The translations under genes were made by a program, and so were the position numbers. A stretch of DNA of 5,804 bases, from positions 1-5,804 of the forward strand of contig CALBRU010000432.1 of NCBI GenBank assembly GCA_937927695.1, given 5' to 3'. Positions 1 through 5,804 of this stretch are shown in pieces; the first letter of the stretch is position 1, and each line of letters starts with the position of its first letter. The stretch is from an uncultured Thiomonas sp. GTDB lineage: Bacteria; Pseudomonadota; Gammaproteobacteria; Burkholderiales; Burkholderiaceae_C. The notes under the pieces are model-generated. The model made no database searches. It saw only the letters and a list, made by a program, of their open reading frames with translations, and was not told the origin of the DNA.

Positions 1-1108
1 TAGTCACCATATTGAGGGTGCGCGGGGTGCGCCCGGCCAGCAGATCGGGACGTTCCAGCGCGGCGCCGTTGGCGGCGAAATGATTGGAGCTCGACATCAG
101 CAGGCCGCCGGCATCGTGCCGCCAGGCGCCCACGAGCGCCGGCAAGCAGGCAATGGCGCGCACCGCATTGGCGCCGCCGCGCACGCGCTGCAGGCCGTAG
201 TTCATGCGGATGGCCGCCGGGGTGAGCGTGCCGTAGTCGCGCGCCAATTGGCGGATCTGCTCGGACGGCACGCCGCAGACCTCGGCGGCGCGCTCGGGCG
301 GCCACTCCAGCGCGCGTTCACGCAGCGCGGCAAAGCCTACGGTGTGCTGCGCGAGGTAGTCGTGATCGAGCCAGTCGTGCGCAATGAGCTCATGCATCAA
401 GGCATAGGCCAGCGCGGCATCGGTGCCGGGACGCAACTGCACATGGTCGTGGCACTTCTCGGCCGTGTCGTTGCGCCAGGGGTCGATGCACACCAGCCGG
501 GCGCCATTGCGCTTGGCGCGCTGCGCGTAAGTCCAGAAATGCAGATTGCTGGTGATGCTGTTGCTTCCCCAGATGAGGATGAGCTGGCTGTGTTCGAACT
601 GTTCGACGTCCAGCCCCATCTTGCCGCCGATCACCGCCTTGAGTCCGGCCTCGCCCGCGGTGGAGCAGATGGTGCGGTCGAGCAGGCTGGCGCCGAGCTT
701 GTGAAAAAAGCGCGCTGCCATGCTTTCGCTCTGTACGAAACCCAGCGTGCCGCCGTAGGAATAGGGCAGGATGGCCTGCGGGTCACGGGCGGCAATCTCC
801 TTGAGCCGCTCGGCGATGGCGTCCAGCGCTTCGTCCCAGCTCACCGGGGCGAACTGGCCGCTGCCTTTGGGGCCGACTCGCTTCATCGGCTGCAGCAAGC
901 GGTCGGGGTGATAGGTGCGCTCGGTATAGCGCGAGACCTTGGCGCACAGCGCGCCGTGCGTGGTGGGATGGTCGGGGTCGCCGCGCACGCTGATGGCCAC
1001 GCCATCTCGCACGGTGACGAGCAGGGCGCAGGTGTCGGGGCAGTCGTGCGGGCAGGCGGCGCGCACGACGGTGTCTTGAACGGAGACTGCGTTGGAAGAG
1101 TCGGGCAT
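1..1108 (-). CDS. Molybdopterin/[4Fe-4S] oxidoreductase, DMSO-reductase superfamily (N-terminal part, cut by window edge)
   Basis: Reading leftwards from ATG at 1108-1106, the frame stays open for 369 codons to the window edge. Members of this family are usually around 700 aa, so roughly half is present and the C-terminal pterin-binding domain lies outside. Residues 19-27 read CPHDCPDTC; with Cys55 they form a Cx3Cx3Cx27C [4Fe-4S] site, followed by Lys57 where the family keeps a basic residue between cluster and pterin. Cys148, in RTICSTAGEAG, sits about where formate dehydrogenase and NapA relatives place the Cys/Sec molybdenum ligand; that alignment is by eye. The segment LILIWGSN (176-183) is a typical pterin-cofactor-binding strand. 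There is no twin-arginine signal, so the enzyme is probably cytoplasmic. The substrate cannot be told: formate dehydrogenase-like, reductase or hydroxylase roles are all possible. No clear Shine-Dalgarno precedes the start, but the Cys motif so close to the N terminus supports it. The gene is divergent from the tetR gene. Confidence 0.9.
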   Translation of the reverse strand, partial: MPDSSNAVSVQDTVVRAACPHDCPDTCALLVTVRDGVAISVRGDPDHPTTHGALCAKVSRYTERTYHPDRLLQPMKRVGPKGSGQFAPVSWDEALDAIAERLKEIAARDPQAILPYSYGGTLGFVQSESMAARFFHKLGASLLDRTICSTAGEAGLKAVIGGKMGLDVEQFEHSQLILIWGSNSITSNLHFWTYAQRAKRNGARLVCIDPWRNDTAEKCHDHVQLRPGTDAALAYALMHELIAHDWLDHDYLAQHTVGFAALRERALEWPPERAAEVCGVPSEQIRQLARDYGTLTPAAIRMNYGLQRVRGGANAVRAIACLPALVGAWRHDAGGLLMSSSNHFAANGAALERPDLLAGRTPRTLNMVT

Positions 1109-1179
1109 GGCGACGGTTTTTGAAGTCAGGGAGTCAGTTCGCGAGTTTAGGCGGCAAATCCCCAGATCGCAGCTTGCGG

Positions 1180-1208
1180 TTGACAAAGTGCCGAGAATCG
1201 GAAATAGT
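1180..1208 (+). promoter_or_regulatory. Sigma70-like promoter of the tetR/acyl-CoA dehydrogenase operon
   Basis: A perfect -35 hexamer TTGACA lies at 1180-1185. After a 17-bp spacer, AATAGT at 1203-1208 matches four of six positions of the -10 consensus. It stands at the edge of the only AT-rich stretch in the divergent gap. Transcription would start near 1215, giving a leader of about 50 nt before the ATG at 1264. The -10 element is weak, which would fit a regulated promoter. This is a prediction from consensus only. Confidence 0.5.
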
Positions 1209-1220
1209 ACGACCGTTCGT
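1209..1220. promoter_or_regulatory. Candidate TetR-family operator (palindrome ACGACCGTTCGT)
   Basis: The 12-mer ACGACCGTTCGT is symmetric at five of six base pairs; only C1213/T1216 breaks it. It begins directly after the predicted -10 box and covers the expected transcription start, so a bound protein would block RNA polymerase. TetR-family regulators of acyl-CoA catabolism commonly bind short palindromes of this kind in front of their own gene. Autoregulation by the adjacent TetR protein is therefore the simplest reading, but it is inferred. Weaker symmetry continues outside the core. Confidence 0.4.
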
Positions 1221-1242
1221 TTTTTATCAAGTTTTTTATCAA
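1219..1242. repeat. Perfect 12-bp tandem duplication, two copies of GTTTTTTATCAA
   Basis: The copies occupy 1219-1230 and 1231-1242 and are identical. They overlap the last two bases of the candidate operator and would lie in the 5' leader of the tetR transcript. The unit is much more AT-rich than its surroundings. Possible explanations are a slippage duplication, a paired binding site for a DNA-bending or regulatory protein (the 12-bp period is near one helical turn), or no function. Confidence 0.85.
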
Positions 1243-1263
1243 TCCCTCCCGCACACGACAAAA

Positions 1264-2052
1264 ATGACCGCCAGCCATTCCCCGATCTCTCCGCGCCGAG
1301 CGCCGCACCGGACGGCGGGCGCCGAAACGGCGGCAAAAGCGGCGGCAAAACGCAGCGTGAGCGTCAGTCTGCCTGTCGAGCCGGGCAGCAGCGGTTCGGC
1401 TAAAGGGCGGCAGACGCGGCAGGCCATCATCGACTGCGCGCTGCAGATGGCCGGGCGCATCGGCCTGGAGGGCTTGTCCATCGGGGTGCTCGCCGACCGG
1501 ATGGAAATGAGCAAATCGGGCGTGTTTGCGCATTTCGGTTCGCGCGAGGAGTTGCAGATCGCCGTTATCCGCCACTATCACGACCAGTTCGAGCAAGAGG
1601 TGTTTTACCGCGCCATCGAGCAGCCGCGCGGCATGCCGCGACTGGCGGCCATGGTGCAGCGCTGGCTGCAGCGGGTGAGTGTGGAAATGGAGACCGGCTG
1701 CATCTACATCTCCAGCGCGGTGGAATTCGACGACCGCCCGGGCACGGTGCGCGACGCGCTGGTCGCCATGATCCAGACCTGGCACGACGCGGTGCGCCGC
1801 GCCATCGCGCAGGCCATCGACTGCGGCCACCTCAAGCCCGACACCGACCCGCAGCAACTCATGTTCCAGATTCACGGCTACATCCTCGCTCTGCACCACG
1901 ACGCCCGGCTGCTCAAGCTGCCCAACAGCCTGGAGTTGGCCTGCCGCAGTCTTGATGCGCTCCTGCGCGACCACGCCACGCCCGAAGGGTTGCCCCTGCT
2001 TTTGCCTTGTCTGGCCACGGAGCGTGCCGCGAGCGACTCCGCACCCCATTGA
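1264..2052 (+). CDS. TetR-family transcriptional regulator, probable repressor of the beta-oxidation operon
   Basis: From ATG 1264 the product is 262 aa. Residues about 50-97 form a TetR_N DNA-binding domain: RQAIIDCALQ is helix 1, and LSIGVLADRMEMSKSGVFAHF (71-91) is the helix-turn-helix with the familiar SKSGVFAHF recognition-helix signature. The rest is a helical ligand-binding and dimerisation domain of the group with YISSAVEFDDRPG near its middle. About 48 Ala/Ser/Arg-rich residues, probably disordered, precede the helix-turn-helix, which is longer than usual. No good Shine-Dalgarno precedes 1264. GTG 1357 (residue 32) is an alternative start, and anything upstream of about 1215 would lie before the predicted promoter. 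The acyl-CoA dehydrogenase gene follows after 58 bp on the same strand with no terminator, so the protein probably represses its own operon and senses an acyl-CoA. Ligand and operator are inferred. Confidence 0.9.
   Translation: MTASHSPISPRRAPHRTAGAETAAKAAAKRSVSVSLPVEPGSSGSAKGRQTRQAIIDCALQMAGRIGLEGLSIGVLADRMEMSKSGVFAHFGSREELQIAVIRHYHDQFEQEVFYRAIEQPRGMPRLAAMVQRWLQRVSVEMETGCIYISSAVEFDDRPGTVRDALVAMIQTWHDAVRRAIAQAIDCGHLKPDTDPQQLMFQIHGYILALHHDARLLKLPNSLELACRSLDALLRDHATPEGLPLLLPCLATERAASDSAPH
1329..1350 (+). repeat. Short 12-bp-period repeat inside the tetR 5' coding region
   Basis: GGCGGCAAAA occurs at 1329-1338 and again at 1341-1350, separated by GC. It encodes the AAKAAAK stretch of the low-complexity N-terminal extension. 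It probably arose by replication slippage. The second GGCGG, just upstream of GTG 1357, could also act as a weak ribosome-binding site for a shorter TetR form. Confidence 0.5.
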
Positions 2053-2099
2053 GCGCGTTTCCAGCCCATTTTCAGCCCGTTTTTCGATTCACGATTTTC

Positions 2100-2105
2100 A
2101 GGAGA
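2100..2105 (+). promoter_or_regulatory. Ribosome binding site (AGGAGA) of the acyl-CoA dehydrogenase gene
   Basis: AGGAGA lies 5 nt before ATG 2111. It decides the start: the same frame is open further upstream, but that would overlap the end of tetR and has no comparable site. Confidence 0.8.
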
Positions 2106-2110
2106 CAGAT

Positions 2111-3907
2111 ATGCCCCAATACACCCCGCCCTTGCGCGACATGCAGTTCGTCATGCACGAAGTGCTCGACGCCACCACCCTGCTCAAAGAGCTGCCGCCT
2201 TATGCCGAGGTCGATGCCGACCTGATCAACCAAGTGTGCGAAGAGGCAGGCAAGTTTTGCAGCGAAGTGCTGCAGCCGCTCAACGCCAGCGGTGATGCCG
2301 AGGGCTGCCATTACGACGCCGCCACCCACGCTGTGACCACGCCCAAGGGTTTCAAGGCGGCGTGGGATCAGTTCGTGCAGGCCGGCTGGACTTCGCTGAC
2401 GGCCGATGCCGAATTCGGTGGCCAGGGCCTGCCGCACTTGGTGGGTAGCGCGGTGCACGAGATGCAAAACGCCGCCAACCAGGCCTGGACCATGTACCCC
2501 GGTCTGACGCAGGGCGTGACCGAATTGCTGAACGCGCATGGCAGCGCCGAGCAGAAGGCGCTCTACATGCCCAAGCTGGTTGCGGGCGAATGGACCGGCA
2601 CCATGTGCCTGACCGAGCCACATTGCGGTACCGACCTCGGCCTGATTCGCACCAAAGCCGTGCCGCAAGACGACGGCAGCTACAAGCTCACCGGTCAAAA
2701 AATCTTCATCTCCAGCGGCGAACATGACTTGGCGGACAACATCGTGCACATGGTGCTGGCCAAGCTGCCGGGTGCGCCCGAGGGCAGCAAGGGTATTTCG
2801 CTGTTCATCGTGCCCAAGTTCGTGCCGACCGCCGATGCGGGCGTGGGCGAGCGCAACGGCATTTTCTGCTCCGGCATCGAGCACAAGATGGGCATTCACG
2901 CCAACTCCACCTGCCAGATGACCCTCGAAGACGCCACCGGCTGGATGGTCGGCGAGCCCAACAAGGGCCTGGCGGCGATGTTCGTAATGATGAACGGCGC
3001 CCGGCTCGGCGTGGGCATGCAGTCGCTTGGCCTCACCGAAGTGGCGTATCAAAACGCGCTGGCTTACGCCCGCGACCGGCTGCAGATGCGCGCGCTCACC
3101 GGGCCGAAGGCGCCGGACAAGCCGGCCGATCCCATTCTGGTGCATCCCGACGTGCGCCGCATGCTGCTCACCGCGCGCGCCTGGGCCGAAGGCGGGCGCT
3201 TTCTGGCTTACTGGATTTCGCTGCTGCTCGACCAGTCGCTGCACCACCCGGACGCCGAGGTGCGCAAGCAGGCCGACGATCTCGTCTCGCTGCTCACCCC
3301 AATCGTCAAGGCCTTCATTACCGACAACGGTCTGCAGGCGACCAACGAATGCCTGCAGGTGTTCGGCGGTCACGGCTACATCCGCGAATGGGGCATGGAG
3401 CAATTCGTGCGCGATGCCCGCATCAACCTGATCTATGAGGGCACCAACACCATTCAGTCGCTCGACCTGTTGGGCCGCAAAGTGTTGATGGACGGCGGTG
3501 CGCGGCTGCGCAAGTTCGGCAAGATCCTCACCGATTTCATCGAACAAGAGGGCGTGAACGAAGCCATGCAGGAATTCGTCAACCCGCTGGCCGATCTGGC
3601 CGACAAGGTGCAGAAACTCACTATGGAACTGGGCATGAAGGCCATGGCCGACAAGGATGAAGTCGGCGCGGCCGCCGTGCCGTATTTGCGCGTGGCCGGT
3701 CATGTGGTGTTTGCCTACGCCTTCGCCCGCATGGCGCAGGTGGCGCAGCGCAAGATTGCTGAAGGCAACGACTCGCCCTTCTACCAAGCCAAGCTGCAGA
3801 CGGCGCGCTTTTACTTCGGGCGCCTGTATCCCGAATCCGCCGCCGCCATCCGCATGGCGCGCAGCGGCGCAAAGAACCTGATGGACACCGAGGCGGTGTT
3901 CGCCTGA
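2111..3907 (+). CDS. Acyl-CoA dehydrogenase, long (about 600 aa) DmdC-like type
   Basis: This 598-aa FAD enzyme should oxidise an acyl-CoA to the trans-2-enoyl-CoA and pass electrons to ETF, in the cytoplasm. Domain order is: a short N-terminal motif peculiar to long-type enzymes (about 2-35), the helical N domain (about 40-160), the beta-barrel middle domain containing MCLTEPHCGTD (165-175) and GQKIFISSG (195-203), the C-terminal flavin domain (about 280-450), and an extra helical C-terminal extension (about 465-590). Glu443 in YEGTN is at the usual catalytic-base position, and VFGGHGY (417-423) is the typical flavin-contact motif. All key residues are present, so it should be active. The architecture matches the group that includes 3-methylmercaptopropionyl-CoA dehydrogenase DmdC. 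Most members are not characterised, so chain-length or substrate preference cannot be assigned. It lies 37 bp before the hydroxyacyl-CoA dehydrogenase/hydratase gene, which takes its product. Confidence 0.95.
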   Translation: MPQYTPPLRDMQFVMHEVLDATTLLKELPPYAEVDADLINQVCEEAGKFCSEVLQPLNASGDAEGCHYDAATHAVTTPKGFKAAWDQFVQAGWTSLTADAEFGGQGLPHLVGSAVHEMQNAANQAWTMYPGLTQGVTELLNAHGSAEQKALYMPKLVAGEWTGTMCLTEPHCGTDLGLIRTKAVPQDDGSYKLTGQKIFISSGEHDLADNIVHMVLAKLPGAPEGSKGISLFIVPKFVPTADAGVGERNGIFCSGIEHKMGIHANSTCQMTLEDATGWMVGEPNKGLAAMFVMMNGARLGVGMQSLGLTEVAYQNALAYARDRLQMRALTGPKAPDKPADPILVHPDVRRMLLTARAWAEGGRFLAYWISLLLDQSLHHPDAEVRKQADDLVSLLTPIVKAFITDNGLQATNECLQVFGGHGYIREWGMEQFVRDARINLIYEGTNTIQSLDLLGRKVLMDGGARLRKFGKILTDFIEQEGVNEAMQEFVNPLADLADKVQKLTMELGMKAMADKDEVGAAAVPYLRVAGHVVFAYAFARMAQVAQRKIAEGNDSPFYQAKLQTARFYFGRLYPESAAAIRMARSGAKNLMDTEAVFA

Positions 3908-3933
3908 CCCCCTCGATTCCACTGAACCCCCCG

Positions 3934-3939
3934 AAGGAG
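3934..3939 (+). promoter_or_regulatory. Ribosome binding site (AAGGAG) of the hydroxyacyl-CoA dehydrogenase gene
   Basis: AAGGAG lies 5 nt before ATG 3945, within the 37-bp gap after the acyl-CoA dehydrogenase stop. No hairpin terminator is visible in this gap, which supports co-transcription. Confidence 0.85.
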
Positions 3940-3944
3940 CTGAC

Positions 3945-5804
3945 ATGACACAGACGATACACATCCGCAAAGTCGCCGTGCTCGGCGCTGGTGTGATGGG
4001 CGCGCAGATCGCGGCCCATTGCATCAACGCTCGGGTGCCGGTGGTGCTGTTCGACCTGCCTGCCAAGGAAGGCAGCAAGAACGGCATCGTGACCAAGGCC
4101 GTGGCCAACCTCAAGAAACTCAGCCCGGCGCCGCTGGGCGATGCGGCCGAGGCCGGCCTGATCACCGAGGCCAACTACGAGACTGATCTCGAACTGCTGC
4201 AGAGCTGCGATCTGGTGATCGAGGCCATCGCCGAGCGCATGGACTGGAAGCACGATCTGTACAAAAAGGTCACGCCGCATCTGGGCGCCAACGCCATCTT
4301 CGCGTCCAATACGTCCGGACTGTCGATCACCGCGTTGTCGGAGGGCTTCGACGCCGATCTACGCAAGCGCTTCTGCGGCGTGCATTTCTTCAACCCGCCG
4401 CGCTATATGCATCTGGTGGAGCTGATTCCCACCGCGCAGACCGACGCGGCCATTCTCGACCGGCTCGAAACCTTCCTCACCACCACCCTGGGCAAGGGCG
4501 TGGTGCGCGCCAAGGACACGCCCAACTTTGTCGCCAACCGCGTGGGCGTGTTTTCCATCCTGGCGGTCATCAAGGAAGGCGAGAAGTTCGGCCTGGGCTT
4601 TGACGTCATCGACGATCTCACCGGCAGCAAACTGGGCCGCGCCAAGAGCGCAACCTTCCGCACCTCCGACGTGGTCGGCCTGGACACCATGGCCCACGTC
4701 ATCAAGACCATGCAGGACACCCTGCCCGCGGATAAAGACCCCTTCGCCGCGCTGTATGCCACCCCGCCCGTGCTGGCTACGCTGGTCGCCAATGGCGCGC
4801 TGGGGCAGAAGAGCGGCGCAGGTTTTTACAAAAAAGTCGGGCGCGACATTCTGAAGTTCGATCCCGCCAAGGGCGACTATGTACCGGGCGGCGGCAAGGC
4901 CGACGAGATCGTGGTGCGCATGCTGAAAAAACCTGCCGCCGAGCGGTTCAAGCTGCTGCGCGAATCGAGCAATCCGCAGGCGCAGTTCCTGTGGAGCATC
5001 TTCCGCGACGTGTGGCATTACGTGGCCCTGCATCTGGTCGACATTGCCGACAACGCTCGCGATCTCGACTTCGCCATCCGCTGGGGCTTCGGCTGGAACG
5101 AAGGGCCGTTCGAGAGCTGGCAGGCCGCAGGCTGGAAGCAGATCGCCGACTGGATCAGCGAAGACATCGCCGCAGGCAAGACGTTGTGCAGCGCACCGCT
5201 GCCCGCCTGGGTGGGCCAGGTGGACGGCGTGCACAAACCCGAGGGTTCCTACTCGGCGGCGAAGAATGCCTACATCGGCCGTTCAAGCTTGCCGGTCTAT
5301 GCCCGCCAGCCGTTCAAGCAGGCCGTGCTGGGCGAGAACGCGCCCGACCCGCGCACCGCAGGCGGCACCGTGTTCGAGGATGAGTCGATCCGCCTGTGGA
5401 CGGCCCCCGGCGCCGACGACGTGCTGGTCGCCAGCTTCAAGACCAAGATGAACACCATCGGTCCCGGGGTCATCGCCGGATTGAACCGCGCGGTGGAACT
5501 GGCCGAAGGGCGCTACAAGGGCGTGGTGGTCTGGCAGCCGACTTCGCTGTCGGGCGGGCCGTTCAGTGCCGGGGCCGATCTGCAGTCGATGATGCCCGCC
5601 CTCATGGCCGGTGGCCCCAAGGCCATCGAGCCGGAAGAAAAAAAGTTGCAGGATCTGATGCTCACCCTGCGCTACGCCCAGGTGCCGGTGGTGGCCGCAG
5701 TCAGCGGCATCGCCCTTGGAGGAGGCACTGAGCTGAGCGTGTACTGCGCCAAGCGCGTGGTGCATTTCGAGAGCTATATGGGCCTGGTGGAAATGGGCGT
5801 GGGC
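3945..5804 (+). CDS. 3-hydroxyacyl-CoA dehydrogenase/enoyl-CoA hydratase bifunctional protein, FadN-like (C-terminus cut by window edge)
   Basis: The window holds 620 codons of a protein that is usually near 800 aa. The N-terminal Rossmann domain has GAGVMG (14-19) and Asp37 for NAD. The dehydrogenase active site is complete: Ser121 in ASNTSG, His147 in GVHFFNPP, Glu159 in HLVELIP and Asn198 in NFVANR. Two C-terminal dehydrogenase-type helical segments follow (about 195-295 and 345-410). A crotonase domain then begins at about 475, with the oxyanion-hole motif FSAGADL (540-546) and GGGTEL. Glu596 and Glu616 are 20 residues apart, as are the two catalytic glutamates of classical enoyl-CoA hydratase, so both hydration and NAD-dependent oxidation are predicted. 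The dehydrogenase-then-hydratase order is that of FadN and the reverse of FadB. It is the third gene of the operon; a thiolase (FadA type) usually follows such genes but would lie outside the window. Confidence 0.95.
   Translation, partial: MTQTIHIRKVAVLGAGVMGAQIAAHCINARVPVVLFDLPAKEGSKNGIVTKAVANLKKLSPAPLGDAAEAGLITEANYETDLELLQSCDLVIEAIAERMDWKHDLYKKVTPHLGANAIFASNTSGLSITALSEGFDADLRKRFCGVHFFNPPRYMHLVELIPTAQTDAAILDRLETFLTTTLGKGVVRAKDTPNFVANRVGVFSILAVIKEGEKFGLGFDVIDDLTGSKLGRAKSATFRTSDVVGLDTMAHVIKTMQDTLPADKDPFAALYATPPVLATLVANGALGQKSGAGFYKKVGRDILKFDPAKGDYVPGGGKADEIVVRMLKKPAAERFKLLRESSNPQAQFLWSIFRDVWHYVALHLVDIADNARDLDFAIRWGFGWNEGPFESWQAAGWKQIADWISEDIAAGKTLCSAPLPAWVGQVDGVHKPEGSYSAAKNAYIGRSSLPVYARQPFKQAVLGENAPDPRTAGGTVFEDESIRLWTAPGADDVLVASFKTKMNTIGPGVIAGLNRAVELAEGRYKGVVVWQPTSLSGGPFSAGADLQSMMPALMAGGPKAIEPEEKKLQDLMLTLRYAQVPVVAAVSGIALGGGTELSVYCAKRVVHFESYMGLVEMGVG

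Noticed and set aside
80..1123. A 347-codon open frame on the plus strand
   Set aside because: It lies opposite the molybdopterin oxidoreductase, whose cysteine cluster and cofactor-binding motifs are clear. The plus-strand translation has no recognisable motif.
1204..1230. A possible leftward promoter for the molybdoenzyme: TTGATA (1230-1225) with TACTAT (1209-1204)
   Set aside because: The spacer is only 15 bp and the -10 match is partial. It is attractive because the palindrome would lie within it, but too weak to list as a feature.
1147..2049. A 300-codon open frame on the minus strand opposite tetR
   Set aside because: Composition is that of an antisense shadow (His/Arg/Ala-rich) with no domain, while the plus strand carries a clear TetR helix-turn-helix.
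2053..2110. Possible terminator or separate promoter between tetR and the acyl-CoA dehydrogenase gene
   Set aside because: The T-runs have no GC-rich hairpin before them, and no paired -35/-10 elements stand out. The repeated CAGCCC at 2062-2067 and 2073-2078 is direct, not inverted.
2072..4174. A 700-codon open frame on the minus strand opposite the acyl-CoA dehydrogenase
   Set aside because: The plus strand encodes a fully conserved acyl-CoA dehydrogenase here. The antisense frame is His/Gly/Ala-rich, has no recognisable domain or ribosome site, and is the usual by-product of GC-rich codon usage.
4359..5234. A 291-codon open frame on the minus strand opposite the hydroxyacyl-CoA dehydrogenase
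   Set aside because: The opposite strand has the complete dehydrogenase active site; this frame shows no motif.

Overview
The window is a GC-rich, tightly packed bacterial chromosome segment. Codon usage, the protein families and the gene style suggest a betaproteobacterium, probably Burkholderiales. That placement is inference from general resemblance; there is no rRNA or other marker gene in the window.

Layout: (1) Positions 1108 down to 1, minus strand, hold the N-terminal half of a cytoplasmic molybdopterin/[4Fe-4S] oxidoreductase of the DMSO-reductase superfamily, cut by the left edge. (2) Positions 1109-1263 are a divergent intergenic region. It contains a sigma70-like promoter reading rightwards, a near-perfect 12-bp palindrome that could be a TetR operator, and a perfect 12-bp tandem duplication. 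(3) A TetR-family regulator runs from 1264 to 2052. (4) A long-type acyl-CoA dehydrogenase (598 aa) runs from 2111 to 3907. (5) A 3-hydroxyacyl-CoA dehydrogenase/enoyl-CoA hydratase fusion of FadN-like domain order starts at 3945 and is cut by the right edge.

The three rightward genes look like one operon: gaps are 58 and 37 bp, no terminator is visible between them, and both enzyme genes have good Shine-Dalgarno sequences. Together they supply the first three steps of fatty-acyl-CoA beta-oxidation: ETF-linked dehydrogenation, hydration and NAD-linked oxidation. A thiolase would be expected just beyond the right edge. The TetR protein probably represses this operon and its own gene through the palindrome next to the promoter, in response to an acyl-CoA; this is inference.

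I see no mobile element, CRISPR array, tRNA or rRNA. Most of the window is ordinary catabolic chromosome. The parts most worth a second look are the compact control region between the divergent genes, and the unassigned molybdoenzyme that might share it. I do not see a convincing new biological system here.
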